Shown: in pieces, positions 7,937-18,059 of the stretch
Layout of the letters: each line of letters starts with the position of its first letter
How positions within the stretch are numbered: position 1 is the stretch's first letter
Assembly (NCBI GenBank): GCA_903918195.1
Contig: CAIXDS010000058.1
Span: 1-44,984, forward strand
Length of the DNA stretch: 44,984 nucleotides
Direction of reading: 5' to 3'
From: an uncultured Acetobacteraceae bacterium
GTDB taxonomy: Bacteria; Pseudomonadota; Alphaproteobacteria; Acetobacterales; Acetobacteraceae
Position numbers and translations under genes: made by a program
The notes under the pieces: model-generated
Databases searched by the model: none
What the model saw: only the letters and a program-made list of their open reading frames with translations
What the model was told of the DNA's origin: nothing

Positions 7937-9207
7937 GGGGTGGCCTCTGCTTGCGCGGACTGCGGGAAGGCGGCACAGGTGCAACCGGTTTCCGGCGCCG
8001 TCAAGGCCCCTGGCGGGGTCCGGAGCGTCCCAGCCGCCACAATGATATCGGCCGCCCGTATGGCTCCCCCAGCCCGAGCCACCTCGACCGCCAGCGAGGC
8101 GGCCGCCTCACGGTAGGAGGGATCGTCCAGTACCTCCCGCAGCGCCGCACGCAGGCGGCGGGCGCGGAAGGCCGGCCCGTGCACCGCGATTCCCGCCCCG
8201 GCGCGGACCACCCGGGCGGCGATGGCGGCCTGCTCGAAGGCCAGCGGCACCAGCACCGCGGGCACGCCGGCGGCGATGGCGTCCATCACCGTGTTCATGC
8301 CGCCATGGCCGATCAGCCCGGCGGCGCCCGCCAGCACCTCGGCCTGCGGCACGAAGTCGCGCACGGTCGGGCGGCCCGGCAGGGTGGCGGCCTCGTCGGT
8401 GGCCAGCCGGCCGCCATGGGCGATGAGCAGATCGGCGTCGCAGTCCTGGGCGGCGCGGGCGATGTCGCGGAACAACCCGGCCCGGTGCCCCTGCAGCGTG
8501 CCGAGCGAGGCGAACACCAGCCGCCGGGGGCCCCACGCCGAGGCCGGCGGCGCCGGTGCCAGCCGGAGCGGCCCGACATAGTGGAACGTCGCCGGCAGGG
8601 CGGCGCGCGGGAAGTCCAGGCCGGGCACCATCTGGCTGAGTTGCGCGATCGGGGAGAACGTGTCGTCAAGGTTGCGCGGCGCCAGCCCGTGCGCGCGCGC
8701 CCAGTCGGCGATCACCCGCGACAGCGGGCGCATGAACAGGTCATGCACACGCCAGCCCGCGCGGTTGCGGTTCCGCCCGGCCAGGTCCGGCCGCCAGTCC
8801 CAGGCGGTGAAGGGGGGCGGGACGCCGTCCTCGCGGTTGACCGCCAGCGCGTTGGCGACGGTGATCCAGGGCAGGCCGAGGGACGCCGCGGCCAGCGCGC
8901 CGGCCGGCTCCAGTTGATCGACCACCAGCGCCGTCAGGCCGAGCCGCTCCAGCACCCCCGGCAGCACCTGCAGCAGCGAGGCGGTGCGCCGGGCGGTCAG
9001 CCGCACCGGCGGCAGCGGCGAGAACGGCACCTTCCCGGGCGGCGGCAGGTCCAGGCGCAGGGTCTCGACGGGAGCGGGCGGCGCTGGCGGCGGGCCGGTG
9101 TGCAACAGGGTGGCACGATGGCCGCGCCGGCACAGCGCGGCGGCGATCGCCAGCATCGGGTTGATGTGGCCGGTATAAGGCGGCGCCAGCAGGGCGAAAT
9201 GGGCCAT
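7933..9207 (-). CDS. crtX: Zeaxanthin glucosyltransferase
   Basis: A 424-residue GT1-family transferase that adds glucose from UDP-glucose to zeaxanthin hydroxyls. The N-terminus MAHFALLAPPYTGHINPML is typical of CrtX/macrolide glycosyltransferases, and the donor-binding signature near residue 300 reads VPQAEVLAGAAGLIGHGGMN followed by AIAAGVPAVLVPL. It begins four bases after the acyl-CoA dehydrogenase stop and its stop overlaps crtZ, so the three genes form one operon. With crtY and crtZ it makes zeaxanthin glucosides, surface-protecting pigments of some acetic acid bacteria and enterobacteria. Early pathway genes are absent from this window. Confidence 0.88.
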   Translation of the reverse strand: MAHFALLAPPYTGHINPMLAIAAALCRRGHRATLLHTGPPPAPPAPVETLRLDLPPPGKVPFSPLPPVRLTARRTASLLQVLPGVLERLGLTALVVDQLEPAGALAAASLGLPWITVANALAVNREDGVPPPFTAWDWRPDLAGRNRNRAGWRVHDLFMRPLSRVIADWARAHGLAPRNLDDTFSPIAQLSQMVPGLDFPRAALPATFHYVGPLRLAPAPPASAWGPRRLVFASLGTLQGHRAGLFRDIARAAQDCDADLLIAHGGRLATDEAATLPGRPTVRDFVPQAEVLAGAAGLIGHGGMNTVMDAIAAGVPAVLVPLAFEQAAIAARVVRAGAGIAVHGPAFRARRLRAALREVLDDPSYREAAASLAVEVARAGGAIRAADIIVAAGTLRTPPGALTAPETGCTCAAFPQSAQAEATP

Positions 9208-9211
9208 GCGT

Positions 9212-10363
9212 TCAGTAGCTTCGCGGCAGGCCGAGCACGTGCTCGGCGACGTAGGAGAGGATCAGATTGGTGCTGATTGGCGCCACCTGGTACAGCCGGG
9301 TCTCGCGGAACTTGCGCTCGATGTCGTATTCCTCGGCAAAGCCGAACCCGCCATGCGTCTGCACGCAGGCTTCGGCAGCGGCCCAGGACGCCTCGGCGCA
9401 GAGCAGCTTGGCCAGGTTGGCCGCCTCGCCGCAGGGCGCGCCGGCATCGAACTGTCCAACCCCCTCGCGCAGCAGCAATTCCGCCGCGCGCAGCTGGGCA
9501 TAGGCGCGGGCGAGCGGAAACTGCACGCCCTGGTTCTGACCGATCGGCCGGCCGAATACCTGGCGCTCGTTTGCATAGGCGGTGGCCTTGCGCAGGAACC
9601 ATTTGGCGTCGCCGACGCATTCGGCGGAGATCAGCAGGCGCTCGGCGTTCATGCCGTCCAGCACGGTGCGGAAGCCCTGGCCTTCCTGGCCGATCAGGTT
9701 GCCGGCGGGCACTGCCATGTTGTCGAAGAAGACCTCGCAACTATTATGGTTCATCATTGTCCTGATCGGACGGATCGTCATGCCGTGGCCGGCGGCGTCC
9801 CGCATGTCCACGATGAAGGTGGACAAGCCCCCGGTCCGCTTCGTCACCTGCTCGCGCGGGGTGGTGCGGGCCAGCAGCAGCATGAGGTCGGAATGCTCGG
9901 CGCGGCTGGTCCAGATCTTCTGGCCGTTGACGACGTAATGGTCGCCCTCGCGGCGGGCGAAGGTGCGCAAGGCGGCGGTGTCGCTGCCGCTGCCGGGCTC
10001 GGTGACGCCGAACGCCTGCAGCCGCAGCGTGCCGGCGGCAATGCCGGGCAGGTAGTGTTGCTTCTGCCCGGGCGAGCCGTGCCGGAGGATACTGCCCATA
10101 ATGTACATCTGGGCGTGCACGGCGCCGGCGTTGCAGCCTTCCGCGTGGATGGTCTCCAGGATGGCGGCGGCGGCGGCAAGGTTCAGGCCGACGCCGCCAT
10201 ATTCCTCCGGGATCAGCGTGCCCAGGTAGCCGGCCTCGGTCAGCGCCCGCACGAACCCGGTCGGGTAGGCACGGGCGGCGTCCAGCCGGCGCCAGTATTC
10301 GCCGGGAAACCGGGCGCAGAGTTTTTTCACTTCCTCCCGGATTTCGGCGTGCGGCATGTCCAT
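9212..10363 (-). CDS. Acyl-CoA dehydrogenase family protein
   Basis: A 383-residue flavoenzyme of the acyl-CoA dehydrogenase fold. The N-terminal helical domain, the FAD-binding FGVTEPGSGSD segment, YVVNGQKIWTSRAEHSD and the QTHGGFGFAEEYDIER region are present. At the C-terminus, where classic members carry the catalytic Glu in YEGT, this protein reads LYQVAPISTN, as in a distinct proteobacterial subfamily; the base must lie elsewhere or the reaction may differ. I chose ATG 10363 because GGAGA precedes it; upstream in-frame starts add 35 arginine-rich residues of no known homology. It is the first gene of the crtX-crtZ operon, which hints at a role in pigment acylation or side-chain chemistry, but this is inference. 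Confidence 0.85.
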   Translation of the reverse strand: MDMPHAEIREEVKKLCARFPGEYWRRLDAARAYPTGFVRALTEAGYLGTLIPEEYGGVGLNLAAAAAILETIHAEGCNAGAVHAQMYIMGSILRHGSPGQKQHYLPGIAAGTLRLQAFGVTEPGSGSDTAALRTFARREGDHYVVNGQKIWTSRAEHSDLMLLLARTTPREQVTKRTGGLSTFIVDMRDAAGHGMTIRPIRTMMNHNSCEVFFDNMAVPAGNLIGQEGQGFRTVLDGMNAERLLISAECVGDAKWFLRKATAYANERQVFGRPIGQNQGVQFPLARAYAQLRAAELLLREGVGQFDAGAPCGEAANLAKLLCAEASWAAAEACVQTHGGFGFAEEYDIERKFRETRLYQVAPISTNLILSYVAEHVLGLPRSY

Positions 10364-10540
10364 ACGGGTCTCCGGTGGCGTCGGACCTCGCATTAGGGTG
10401 GGACCACCGGTCCTGCAAGGCGCGGGGAAAACGCCGACCGCCAGTCGCCGATGACGCCGCCCGGACAATAATCCGATACGGGCGCCGCTATGTCATTTCG
10501 TGCCTGATAAACGGTTGCGCCGGCGACGATCCGCAACGGT

Positions 10541-11374
10541 TCACTCCGGCAGCTCCGGCAAGGACAGGCGTTGGGCGGCCTGGTCGTTGCCGCTTCCGGC
10601 GGCACGCTGCAGCCATTCGCGCGCCTTGTCGCGGTCTTTCGGCACGCCATCGCCCTGGTTGTAGGCCTCGCTGAGGTGCACCATCGCATCGGTATCGCCC
10701 GCCTCGGCGCCGCGGCGATACCAGCTCACCGCCTCGTGGTCATTCTGCGTCACCCCGCGGCCCTGGGCATACAGCAAGCCGATTGCCGCGTTGGCCGGCG
10801 CATTGCCGCCCGCCGCGGCACGGCGGAACCATCCGAGTGCTGCGTTGAAATCCTGCGGCACACCGGTGCCGAATTCGTAGAGCAGGCCAAGGCGGTACTG
10901 CGCGTCCGCATTTCCCTGCTCGGCGGCGAGTTGGTACCAATGCGCCGCCGCGGCGCGATTCTGCAGTACGCCGGTGCCGCCAAGGTCGTTGATCCGCCCG
11001 AGCGTGTACTGCGCCTCCGCATCGTTCTTCTCGGCGGCCAGCGTCAGCCAATGCGAGGCGTCGGCGAAGTCGCGTTCCACCCCGACGCCGTTGAAATACA
11101 GCTTGCCGAGCGCCACCTGCGCTTTGGTATCGCCTTGGTTGGCCGCGGGCACGAGGGCTGCCGTGGCGGCGTCCCAGTCGTGCTGTTTTACGGCGTCGAG
11201 GCCGGTGGTGGTGAGTTCTGCAGCAGTGGGTGGCGGCGGCGCGGGTGGTTGGTCTGCCTGGAACAGCGAGGTAACCGACGAAGCGGCCGAATCGAGCGTC
11301 TGGCAGCCTTGCACGAACAGGGATGCGCCTGCCAGCAGCGGCAGGACGACAGACAGCCGGGCATTCGGGGACAC
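10541..11374 (-). CDS. Sel1-repeat lipoprotein
   Basis: A 277-residue protein starting with GTG at 11374. It has a lipoprotein signal ending in VQGC (Cys24), then a Pro/Ala-rich linker and about six Sel1-like (TPR-related) helical repeats of roughly 36 residues, recognisable from recurrent motifs such as AQVALGKLYFNGVGV, AQYTLGRINDLGGTGV, AQYRLGLLYEFGTGV and NAAIGLLYAQGRGV. Such proteins are periplasmic adaptor or scaffold proteins bound to an outer or inner membrane. It is 177 bases upstream of the acyl-CoA dehydrogenase on the same strand and divergent from alaS. The specific partner is unknown. Confidence 0.8.
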   Translation of the reverse strand: MSPNARLSVVLPLLAGASLFVQGCQTLDSAASSVTSLFQADQPPAPPPPTAAELTTTGLDAVKQHDWDAATAALVPAANQGDTKAQVALGKLYFNGVGVERDFADASHWLTLAAEKNDAEAQYTLGRINDLGGTGVLQNRAAAAHWYQLAAEQGNADAQYRLGLLYEFGTGVPQDFNAALGWFRRAAAGGNAPANAAIGLLYAQGRGVTQNDHEAVSWYRRGAEAGDTDAMVHLSEAYNQGDGVPKDRDKAREWLQRAAGSGNDQAAQRLSLPELPE

Positions 11375-11551
11375 GGTGCGGACTCCTCGTCTGGACTACC
11401 TGGGGTTTAGCGCCCGGCGGGCATGCCCGCCAGCCACCGTTCACGTCCGCTGCCGATATCCGGGGCGCCGCTGCCGCCCGGCGTGACTCCGTACCGGTGC
11501 TGCGCTACGTGAGGTAATCGCATCCCCCCTGCGTCAGGATCAAGCTGCCCC

Positions 11552-14191
11552 ATGGCCTCCAGCAACGATATCCGCGCCAGCTTCCTGGACTATTTCGCCC
11601 GCAACGGACACGCGGTGGTGGAGAGCAGCCCGCTGGTGCCGCGGAACGACCCGACGCTGCTGTTCACCAACAGCGGCATGGTACAGTTCAAGAACGTATT
11701 TACCGGCCAGGAGAAGCGGCCCTATAGCCGCGCCACCACGGCCCAGAAATGCGTGCGCGCCGGGGGCAAGCACAACGATCTGGACAATGTGGGGTACACG
11801 GCCCGGCACCATACATTCTTCGAGATGCTGGGGAATTTCTCGTTCGGTGACTACTTCAAGGATCAGGCGATTTTTCATGCCTGGTCGCTGGTCACCAAGG
11901 ATTTCGGCCTCCCCGCCGACCGTCTGCTGGTCACCGTGTACAGCGAGGACGACGAGGCGGCAGTGTTGTGGCGCAAGATTGCCGGACTGCCGGAAGAGCG
12001 CATCATCCGCATCGACACCAGCGACAATTTCTGGCGCATGGGCGATACCGGACCCTGCGGGCCGTGCAGCGAAATCTTCTACGATCATGGTCCAGCCATC
12101 CCGGGCGGGCCGCCCGGCAGCGCGGATGCCGATGCCGACCGGTTCGTCGAAATCTGGAACCTGGTGTTCATGCAGTACGAGGAAGGGCCGCCCGGCACAC
12201 GGGTGCCGCTGCCCCACCCCTCGATCGACACCGGCATGGGGCTGGAGCGCGTCGCCGCCATCCTGCAGGGCAAGCACGACAACTACGACACCGATACGCT
12301 GCGCGCGCTGATTCTCGCCAGCGCGGAAGTGACCGGCCAGGACCCGGACGGGCCGCACAAGGTCAGCCACCGGGTGATCGCCGACCATCTGCGCAGCACC
12401 GCGTTTCTCATCGCCGACGGGGTGCTTCCCAGTAACGAGGGGCGCGGCTACGTGCTGCGCCGGATCATGCGCCGGGCCATGCGCCACGCCCACATGATGG
12501 GCACGCGCGAGCCGGTGATGTGGCGGCTGGTGCCGGCGCTGGTGCGCCAGATGGGGGCCGCCTACGGCGAGTTGCTGCGCGCCGAGACGCTGATCGAGGA
12601 GACCCTGAAGCTGGAGGAAACCCGCTTCAAGGCGATGCTCGACCGCGGTCTGGGGCTGCTGGCCGAAGAGGCGGAAAAACTCGGCGCGGATGGCACGCTG
12701 CCCGGCGAGGTGGCGTTCCGGCTATACGATACGTTCGGCTTCCCGCTCGACCTCACCCAGGACGCGCTGCGCGAGCAGGGGCGCGGGGTGGACGTGGCCG
12801 GCTTCGAGGCGGCCATGGCCGAGCAGAAGCGCCGTGCCCGCGCCGCCTGGGCGGGCTCGGGCGAGGCGGCCACCGACCGGGTGTGGTTCGATGTGCGCGA
12901 TCGCGTGGGCGGCAGCGAGTTCCTGGGCTACTCGACCGAGAAGGCCGAGGGGGAGATTGTCGCCCTGGTGGTGGGCGGGCATCCGGTGGAGCGCGCCGGG
13001 GCTGGGGCCGAGGTGGCGGTGCTGCTGAACCAGACGCCGTTCTATGCCGAGAGCGGCGGCCAGGTGGGCGATGCCGGGGAGATCAGCGCGCCGGGGCTGC
13101 TGATTGCCGTGACCGACACGCAGAAGAAGCTGGGCGAGCTGTTTGTCCATGTTGGCCGCGTGCAGGAGGGCGAGGCGGTGGTCGGCACCGCGGTGGTGGC
13201 CGAAGTGGACCATGCGCGGCGCACCGCCATCCGGGCGCACCATTCCGCCACCCATCTGCTGCACGAGGCGCTGCGGCGTCGGCTGGGCAACCACGTGGCG
13301 CAGAAGGGCAGCCTGAACGCGCCGGACCGGCTGCGTTTCGACGTGAGCCAGCCCACCCCCATCAGCCGCGACGACATCGCCTGGGTGGAAGACGTGGTGA
13401 ACGCCCGGGTGCGCGAGAACACCGAGGTAACCACCCGCCTGATGACCCCGGAGGCGGCGGTGGGCGAGGGCGCCATGGCGCTGTTCGGCGAGAAATATGG
13501 CGACGAGGTGCGTGTCGTCAGCATGGGCGGGCCAGAGGAGGGAAAATCCGCCTGGTCGGTCGAGCTGTGCGGCGGCACGCATGTGCGGCGCACCGGCGAT
13601 ATCGGCCTGTTCCGCATCGTGTCCGAAACGGCCGTGAGTGCGGGTGTGCGCCGGGTGGAAGCGGTGACCGGCGAGGCCGCCTTGGCGCTGGTGGCCGAGA
13701 ACGAGCGGCGGCTCGCCGAGGTGGCGGCGGTGCTGCGCACCGGCGTGGCCGAGGTGCCGGAGCGGGTGGCCGCGCTCATCGAGGAGCGGCGGCGGCTGGA
13801 GCGGCAGGTGGCCGAGTTGCAGAAAAAACTGGCGACCGGAGGCGGCGGGGCCGCGGAGGTCGAGGAGATCGCCGGCGTGAAGCTGGCGGCCCGCAACCTG
13901 GGCGACGTGCCGGCGCGCGACCTGAAAGGCATTGCCGAGGCGATCGGCAAGCAGATCGGCGGCGGGGTGGTAGCGCTGGTGTCCACCGCCGATGGCAAGG
14001 CGAGCATCGTGGTGGGGGTGGCGCCTGAACTGGTGGACCGGTTCAGCGCCGTCGATCTGGTGCGGGCGGCGGCGGCGGCGGTCGGCGGCAAGGGTGGCGG
14101 CGGGCGGCCGGACATGGCCCAGGCCGGCGGGCCGGACGGGGCGAACGCGGATGCGGCGCTGGCGGCGGTGCGGGCGGCGCTCGCGGGATAA
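11552..14191 (+). CDS. alaS: Alanyl-tRNA synthetase
   Basis: An 879-residue class II synthetase that charges tRNA-Ala. Motifs: the N-terminal [19 protein letters not shown] and [13 protein letters not shown]; class II core region [17 protein letters not shown]; the editing-domain zinc motif [17 protein letters not shown] with [13 protein letters not shown]; and the C-terminal coiled-coil/oligomerisation region ending in [12 protein letters not shown]. Full length for the family. The start at 11552 matches the conserved N-terminus; its ribosome binding site is weak (AGGA 14 bases upstream). It is followed at once by an intrinsic terminator. Confidence 0.97.
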   Translation: MASSNDIRASFLDYFARNGHAVVESSPLVPRNDPTLLFTNSGMVQFKNVFTGQEKRPYSRATTAQKCVRAGGKHNDLDNVGYTARHHTFFEMLGNFSFGDYFKDQAIFHAWSLVTKDFGLPADRLLVTVYSEDDEAAVLWRKIAGLPEERIIRIDTSDNFWRMGDTGPCGPCSEIFYDHGPAIPGGPPGSADADADRFVEIWNLVFMQYEEGPPGTRVPLPHPSIDTGMGLERVAAILQGKHDNYDTDTLRALILASAEVTGQDPDGPHKVSHRVIADHLRSTAFLIADGVLPSNEGRGYVLRRIMRRAMRHAHMMGTREPVMWRLVPALVRQMGAAYGELLRAETLIEETLKLEETRFKAMLDRGLGLLAEEAEKLGADGTLPGEVAFRLYDTFGFPLDLTQDALREQGRGVDVAGFEAAMAEQKRRARAAWAGSGEAATDRVWFDVRDRVGGSEFLGYSTEKAEGEIVALVVGGHPVERAGAGAEVAVLLNQTPFYAESGGQVGDAGEISAPGLLIAVTDTQKKLGELFVHVGRVQEGEAVVGTAVVAEVDHARRTAIRAHHSATHLLHEALRRRLGNHVAQKGSLNAPDRLRFDVSQPTPISRDDIAWVEDVVNARVRENTEVTTRLMTPEAAVGEGAMALFGEKYGDEVRVVSMGGPEEGKSAWSVELCGGTHVRRTGDIGLFRIVSETAVSAGVRRVEAVTGEAALALVAENERRLAEVAAVLRTGVAEVPERVAALIEERRRLERQVAELQKKLATGGGGAAEVEEIAGVKLAARNLGDVPARDLKGIAEAIGKQIGGGVVALVSTADGKASIVVGVAPELVDRFSAVDLVRAAAAAVGGKGGGGRPDMAQAGGPDGANADAALAAVRAALAG

Positions 14192-14194
14192 CAA

Positions 14195-14219
14195 CCGGGG
14201 CACAGCCCCGGGTCTTTTT
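14195..14219 (+). terminator. Rho-independent terminator of alaS
   Basis: CCGGGGC at 14195-14201 pairs with GCCCCGG at 14205-14211 over an ACA loop, three bases after the alaS stop, followed by a TCTTTTT tract. A classic intrinsic terminator in the correct orientation. Confidence 0.85.
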
Positions 14220-14238
14220 CAGGAAAGGGGGGCCGGGT

Positions 14239-14255
14239 CCAGGGCGGAGCCCTGG
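14239..14255. repeat. GC-rich hairpin repeat copy
   Basis: CCAGGGC-GGA-GCCCTGG, followed by CCTTTCTT. It is the same dyad as at 4708-4724 apart from the loop, including the following pyrimidine run. It lies just behind the alaS terminator and may act as a second terminator. Confidence 0.6.
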
Positions 14256-14300
14256 CCTTTCTTCCGGCCGTTTCGGCGGTGGCTTCTCGAGGGACAATGC

Positions 14301-15608
14301 ATGATCTGCAGGCAATTGTGGCTGACATGCGCCGTTGGCTTGGCGCTGTCGGCACTGCCGATCGCGAGCAGCCCGGCGCGGGCGGCGGGTGCGGCTGCGG
14401 CCGCGGCGTCGGCCGCCTCCGCGTCGTCGGCGGCGGCAGCAGCGGCAGCGTCCACCAGCGGGCACGCGACTCCGCGGATCGATCTCGGCCCGCCGGCCGA
14501 CTCGTCCGACTTCACCCAGTCGCTCACCCACGAACTGAACAGTCTCTACGACGACTACGCCGCGTTCAAGACCAGGCTCCAGGATGACTATAACGTCCAG
14601 TTCTCGATGCCCGTCTCGATCTACGGGCAATGGGCCAAGCCCCATGGCGGCGCCGCCAACGCCTCACTGGTTTATACGCCCGATATCAGCTGGACGCCGT
14701 TCACCGACACGGCGGCAGGCTCGGGTGCCGTCGATATCCAGTTCCAGAGCTACCAGTTCTGGACCCGCCCCACCACGGCCTTGCGGACGGGCACCATGGG
14801 CCTGATTACCCAGCCCAACGCCTGGGGCGCGGATGGCTACCAGATTGCCCAGCTCACCTACACGCACAGCTTTCCCGGCAACTGGCTGGCCCTCGCCGTC
14901 GGGCAGTATTCTTTCGGCAACTATGACGACAATAAATACGCCGGAGACGCGCAGACCACTTTCATCAACTACGCTCTCGCGCAGAACGGCACGGAAACCT
15001 ATACCAACGCCGGAACCGGTGTCTACGTGCAGGTCACGCCGACCGACTCGCTGCAGTTTGCCGCCGGCTTTCAGAGCGCGACCGACGTTACCGGGCATGC
15101 GCTGACCACCAACGGCTTCGGCGGCAGTATGGTCGCCTCGTTCGTTTCGGCGCAGTGGACGACAACATATCTGGCCGGTGGCACATACAATATCATTTAC
15201 TATACGCAGCCCTCGGTACCACTGCAGCCGAGTGCGTCGAAGGGTATTTCGTTCAGTGCGTCGCAGGACCTCGACGAGACATTCGGGCTTTTCTTTCGTG
15301 CCAACAACGCCTCCGGCGCTGCCATCCCGATCGAAACCTCGATCGCGGTCGGCAGCATCGTCAACGATCCGTTCGGGCGCATGCGGCTCGACCAGGCCGG
15401 AATTGGCGTTGCCTGGGACAAGACCAACAAGTCGGCGATCGTGGGCCCCTCGCGCGACGCGGAATGGATCGGCGAACTCTACTACAACTACTGGCTCTCC
15501 AAGGGCCTGTTCCTCACGCCGGACATGCAGGTCTACGTCAACCCCGCCCTCGCCCCGAAAACCAATGCGGCCGGCGTGTTCACCCTTCGCACCACGTTTA
15601 TGTTCTGA
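14301..15608 (+). CDS. OprB-like carbohydrate-selective porin
   Basis: A 435-residue outer-membrane beta-barrel protein that likely passes sugars or other small solutes. A Sec signal peptide (WLTCAVGLALSALP, cleavage after about residue 29) is followed by an unusual Ala/Ser-rich linker of about 25 residues and then many alternating aromatic/polar strands. Typical OprB-family phrases include YGQWAKPHGG, GTMGLITQPN, WLALAVGQYSFGNYDDNKY and the last residues TLRTTFMF, ending in Phe as expected for outer-membrane insertion. The start at 14301 gives the signal peptide directly; upstream in-frame sequence belongs to alaS and its terminator. Confidence 0.8.
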   Translation: MICRQLWLTCAVGLALSALPIASSPARAAGAAAAAASAASASSAAAAAAASTSGHATPRIDLGPPADSSDFTQSLTHELNSLYDDYAAFKTRLQDDYNVQFSMPVSIYGQWAKPHGGAANASLVYTPDISWTPFTDTAAGSGAVDIQFQSYQFWTRPTTALRTGTMGLITQPNAWGADGYQIAQLTYTHSFPGNWLALAVGQYSFGNYDDNKYAGDAQTTFINYALAQNGTETYTNAGTGVYVQVTPTDSLQFAAGFQSATDVTGHALTTNGFGGSMVASFVSAQWTTTYLAGGTYNIIYYTQPSVPLQPSASKGISFSASQDLDETFGLFFRANNASGAAIPIETSIAVGSIVNDPFGRMRLDQAGIGVAWDKTNKSAIVGPSRDAEWIGELYYNYWLSKGLFLTPDMQVYVNPALAPKTNAAGVFTLRTTFMF

Positions 15609-15637
15609 CTGATCGGTATCCGCGGTCCCCTGGGCTG

Positions 15638-16795
15638 TCAGCCCGGCACCAGCACCGTCGCCACCGCCTGCGCGGCGATTCCCTCCATCCGCCCGGTGAA
15701 GCCCAGTTTCTCGCTGGTGGTCGCCTTCACCGAAATGCGGCCGGGCTCCACGCCCATGATCCCGGCGAGGCGGGCGATCATGTCCGGCGCGTGCGGGGTG
15801 ATTTTCGGGCGCTCGCAGACCAGCGTGATGTCGGCATTGGCCAGCACGCCGCCGCGGGCGGCGATGCGGCCGGCGGCATGGCGCAGGAAGCGCGCCGAGT
15901 CGGCGTCCTTCCAGCTCGCCTCGCTGGGCGGAAAGTGGCGGCCGATATCGCCTTCGGCCAGCGCGCCGTAGATGGCGTCGCACAGGGCATGGATGCCCAC
16001 ATCGGCGTCGGAATGCCCAGCCAGACCGCGGTCATGCGGCACTTCGATGCCGCACAGAATCAGTTTGCGCCCCTCGGTCAGCGCGTGCACGTCATAACCG
16101 GTGCCAACGCGAGGGATCAGGGCGCCCATGAGCACGCGTTCCAGCCGCACCAGATCCTCCTTGTAGGTCAGCTTGATGTTCTGCTCGTCGCCGGCCACCA
16201 GCGCGACCGCGTGGCCAGCGGCTTCCAGAATGGCGGCATCGTCGGTCGCCCCCACCGGCGCCGCACGGTGCAGCGCCAGCAGGAGCGGGAAGCGGAACGC
16301 CTGCGGAGTCTGTGCCCGGTAGAGCCCGGCGCGCGGCACCGTCTCGATGATTTGCCCGTTCGCCCCGCCGCGCTTGAGCGTGTCGGCCACCGGCACCGCC
16401 GGGATGGCGCCCGGTACCTGCTCCAGCGCCGCCAGCAGCGCTGCCACCGTGCCCGGCGGCACAAAGGGCCGGGCGGCGTCGTGCACCAGCACCACGTCCG
16501 GCGCGTACGGCGCCAGCGCCTCCAGGCCGGCGCGCACGCTGTCCTGACGGGTGGCGCCGCCGGGCACCACGGGCAGATAGGCGAGCCCCGCCAGTGCCGC
16601 CGCGATCGGCTCGGCATCGCCAACCGGCTGGATCAGGTCCACCTCGGGGGTGAGGCGGGCGACCGCATGCCGGATGACCGGCTGACCGGCGATGCACAAA
16701 TATTGCTTCGGCGTTTCGGCGCCGAGACGGCTGCCGGTACCGGCGGCGACGAGCAGCAGGGCGGTGCCCCCGCCTGAGGTGGAAGATCGTGACAT
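15638..16795 (-). CDS. ispDF: Bifunctional IspD/IspF isoprenoid enzyme
   Basis: A 385-residue fusion of 2-C-methyl-D-erythritol 4-phosphate cytidylyltransferase and 2,4-cyclodiphosphate synthase, two steps of the MEP pathway. The IspD half (residues about 1-225) shows [20 protein letters not shown] and [16 protein letters not shown]; the IspF half (about 228-385) shows [33 protein letters not shown] and the [10 protein letters not shown] metal/substrate motif. The fusion is common in alphaproteobacteria. I chose ATG 16795; an upstream TTG at 16831 would add 12 residues. Isoprenoid precursors from this pathway feed the crt genes upstream in the window, though the two loci are not an operon. 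Confidence 0.95.
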   Translation of the reverse strand: MSRSSTSGGGTALLLVAAGTGSRLGAETPKQYLCIAGQPVIRHAVARLTPEVDLIQPVGDAEPIAAALAGLAYLPVVPGGATRQDSVRAGLEALAPYAPDVVLVHDAARPFVPPGTVAALLAALEQVPGAIPAVPVADTLKRGGANGQIIETVPRAGLYRAQTPQAFRFPLLLALHRAAPVGATDDAAILEAAGHAVALVAGDEQNIKLTYKEDLVRLERVLMGALIPRVGTGYDVHALTEGRKLILCGIEVPHDRGLAGHSDADVGIHALCDAIYGALAEGDIGRHFPPSEASWKDADSARFLRHAAGRIAARGGVLANADITLVCERPKITPHAPDMIARLAGIMGVEPGRISVKATTSEKLGFTGRMEGIAAQAVATVLVPG

Positions 16796-17000
16796 GGAAC
16801 GCACCCATAGCGCGATCCGCCAGCCGGGCAAAATGTGCCTGAGGACAGCGAGGTCTGAGGCCGGCAGGGATTCGGAAACAACTCCGTCGCCACCTTGCCG
16901 GCATGATCCTGGTCCGACCTTCCCTCAGGCGCGTCCTGGCCTTGCCAATTGCGGCAGATGCATTGCATCGGTCCGGGTCGTGCCGTAGTTTGCCTAAATC

Positions 17001-18059
17001 ATGGGCAACAGCATCACGACCCCAGCGGGCCTGCGTCCGATCGAGCTCGGTGCGGGCATCCGGATCGACACGCCGGTCATCCTCGCCCCCATGTCGGGCG
17101 TCACCGACCTGCCGTTCCGTCGGCTTGCCCGCGAGCTGGGCGCGGGCATGGTGGTGTCGGAAATGATCGCCTCCTGGGCGATGCTGCGCGAGAACCGTGC
17201 CACGCTGCGCATGGCCGAGTTGGACGGCACGCCATCGGCGATCCAGCTCGCCGGCTGCGACCCCGCCGCCATGGCCGAGGCGGCGCGCATGGCGGAGGGG
17301 CGCGGTGCCGCCATCATCGACATCAATTTCGGCTGCCCGGTCAAGAAAGTGGCGGTCGGCCAGAGCGCCGGCAGCGCGCTGATGCGCGACGAAGCTGCCG
17401 CCGCGCGCATTCTGGAGGCGACCGCCCGTGCGGTGGCCGCGCCGGTGACGCTGAAGATGCGCATGGGTTGGGACCACCAGAGCCTGAACGCAGCCCGGCT
17501 AGCCCGCATCGCCGAGGCGAGCGGGATCCGTATGGTCACCGTGCACGGCCGCACCCGGCAGATGTTCTACACCGGCAGCGCCGACTGGGATTTTGTCCGC
17601 TCGGTGAAGGAGAGCGTCGGCATTCCGGTGATCGTCAACGGCGATATCGCCACCGTGGACGACGCTGCCGAGGCGTTGCGCCGCTCCGGCGCCGACGGGG
17701 TGATGGTCGGCCGCGGCTGTTATGGGCGGCCCTGGTTTCCTGCCCAGGTTGCACAGTTTCTGCGCACCGGCACGCGCGCCGGGGAACCTGAGCTGGCGGC
17801 CCAGAAGCGCATCCTTATATCCCATTATCATTCGATGCTGGACCATTTCGGTTCCTATCCAGGGCTGCGGCTCGCCCGCAAACACCTGTCCTGGTACTCC
17901 CGCGGTCTGCCCGGCTCGGCCGAGTTCCGCGCCGCCGTCAACCGGCTGACCGAGGTGCCGGCCGTGCTGGCGCTGATCGACCGGTTCTATGATCCGCTGA
18001 TCGCCCGCGGGGCCACGCGAACGGTCAGCCGCGACTCCGTGCTCGCGGAGGCGGCATGA
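17001..18059 (+). CDS. dusB: tRNA-dihydrouridine synthase
   Basis: A 352-residue flavoenzyme that reduces specific uridines in the tRNA D-loop. The TIM-barrel signature is clear: [19 protein letters not shown], the catalytic Cys in [39 protein letters not shown] and VNGDI. It is the classic nifR3 gene that leads the ntrBC operon in alphaproteobacteria; its stop overlaps the ntrB start by ATGA. It begins divergently from ispDF with about 200 bases between them. Confidence 0.95.
   Translation: MGNSITTPAGLRPIELGAGIRIDTPVILAPMSGVTDLPFRRLARELGAGMVVSEMIASWAMLRENRATLRMAELDGTPSAIQLAGCDPAAMAEAARMAEGRGAAIIDINFGCPVKKVAVGQSAGSALMRDEAAAARILEATARAVAAPVTLKMRMGWDHQSLNAARLARIAEASGIRMVTVHGRTRQMFYTGSADWDFVRSVKESVGIPVIVNGDIATVDDAAEALRRSGADGVMVGRGCYGRPWFPAQVAQFLRTGTRAGEPELAAQKRILISHYHSMLDHFGSYPGLRLARKHLSWYSRGLPGSAEFRAAVNRLTEVPAVLALIDRFYDPLIARGATRTVSRDSVLAEAA

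Noticed and set aside
12722..14203. Long minus-strand open frame (about 490 codons) opposite alaS
   Set aside because: It is the antisense shadow of a fully conserved alaS reading frame; its translation is low-complexity His/Arg/Ala-rich with no domain.
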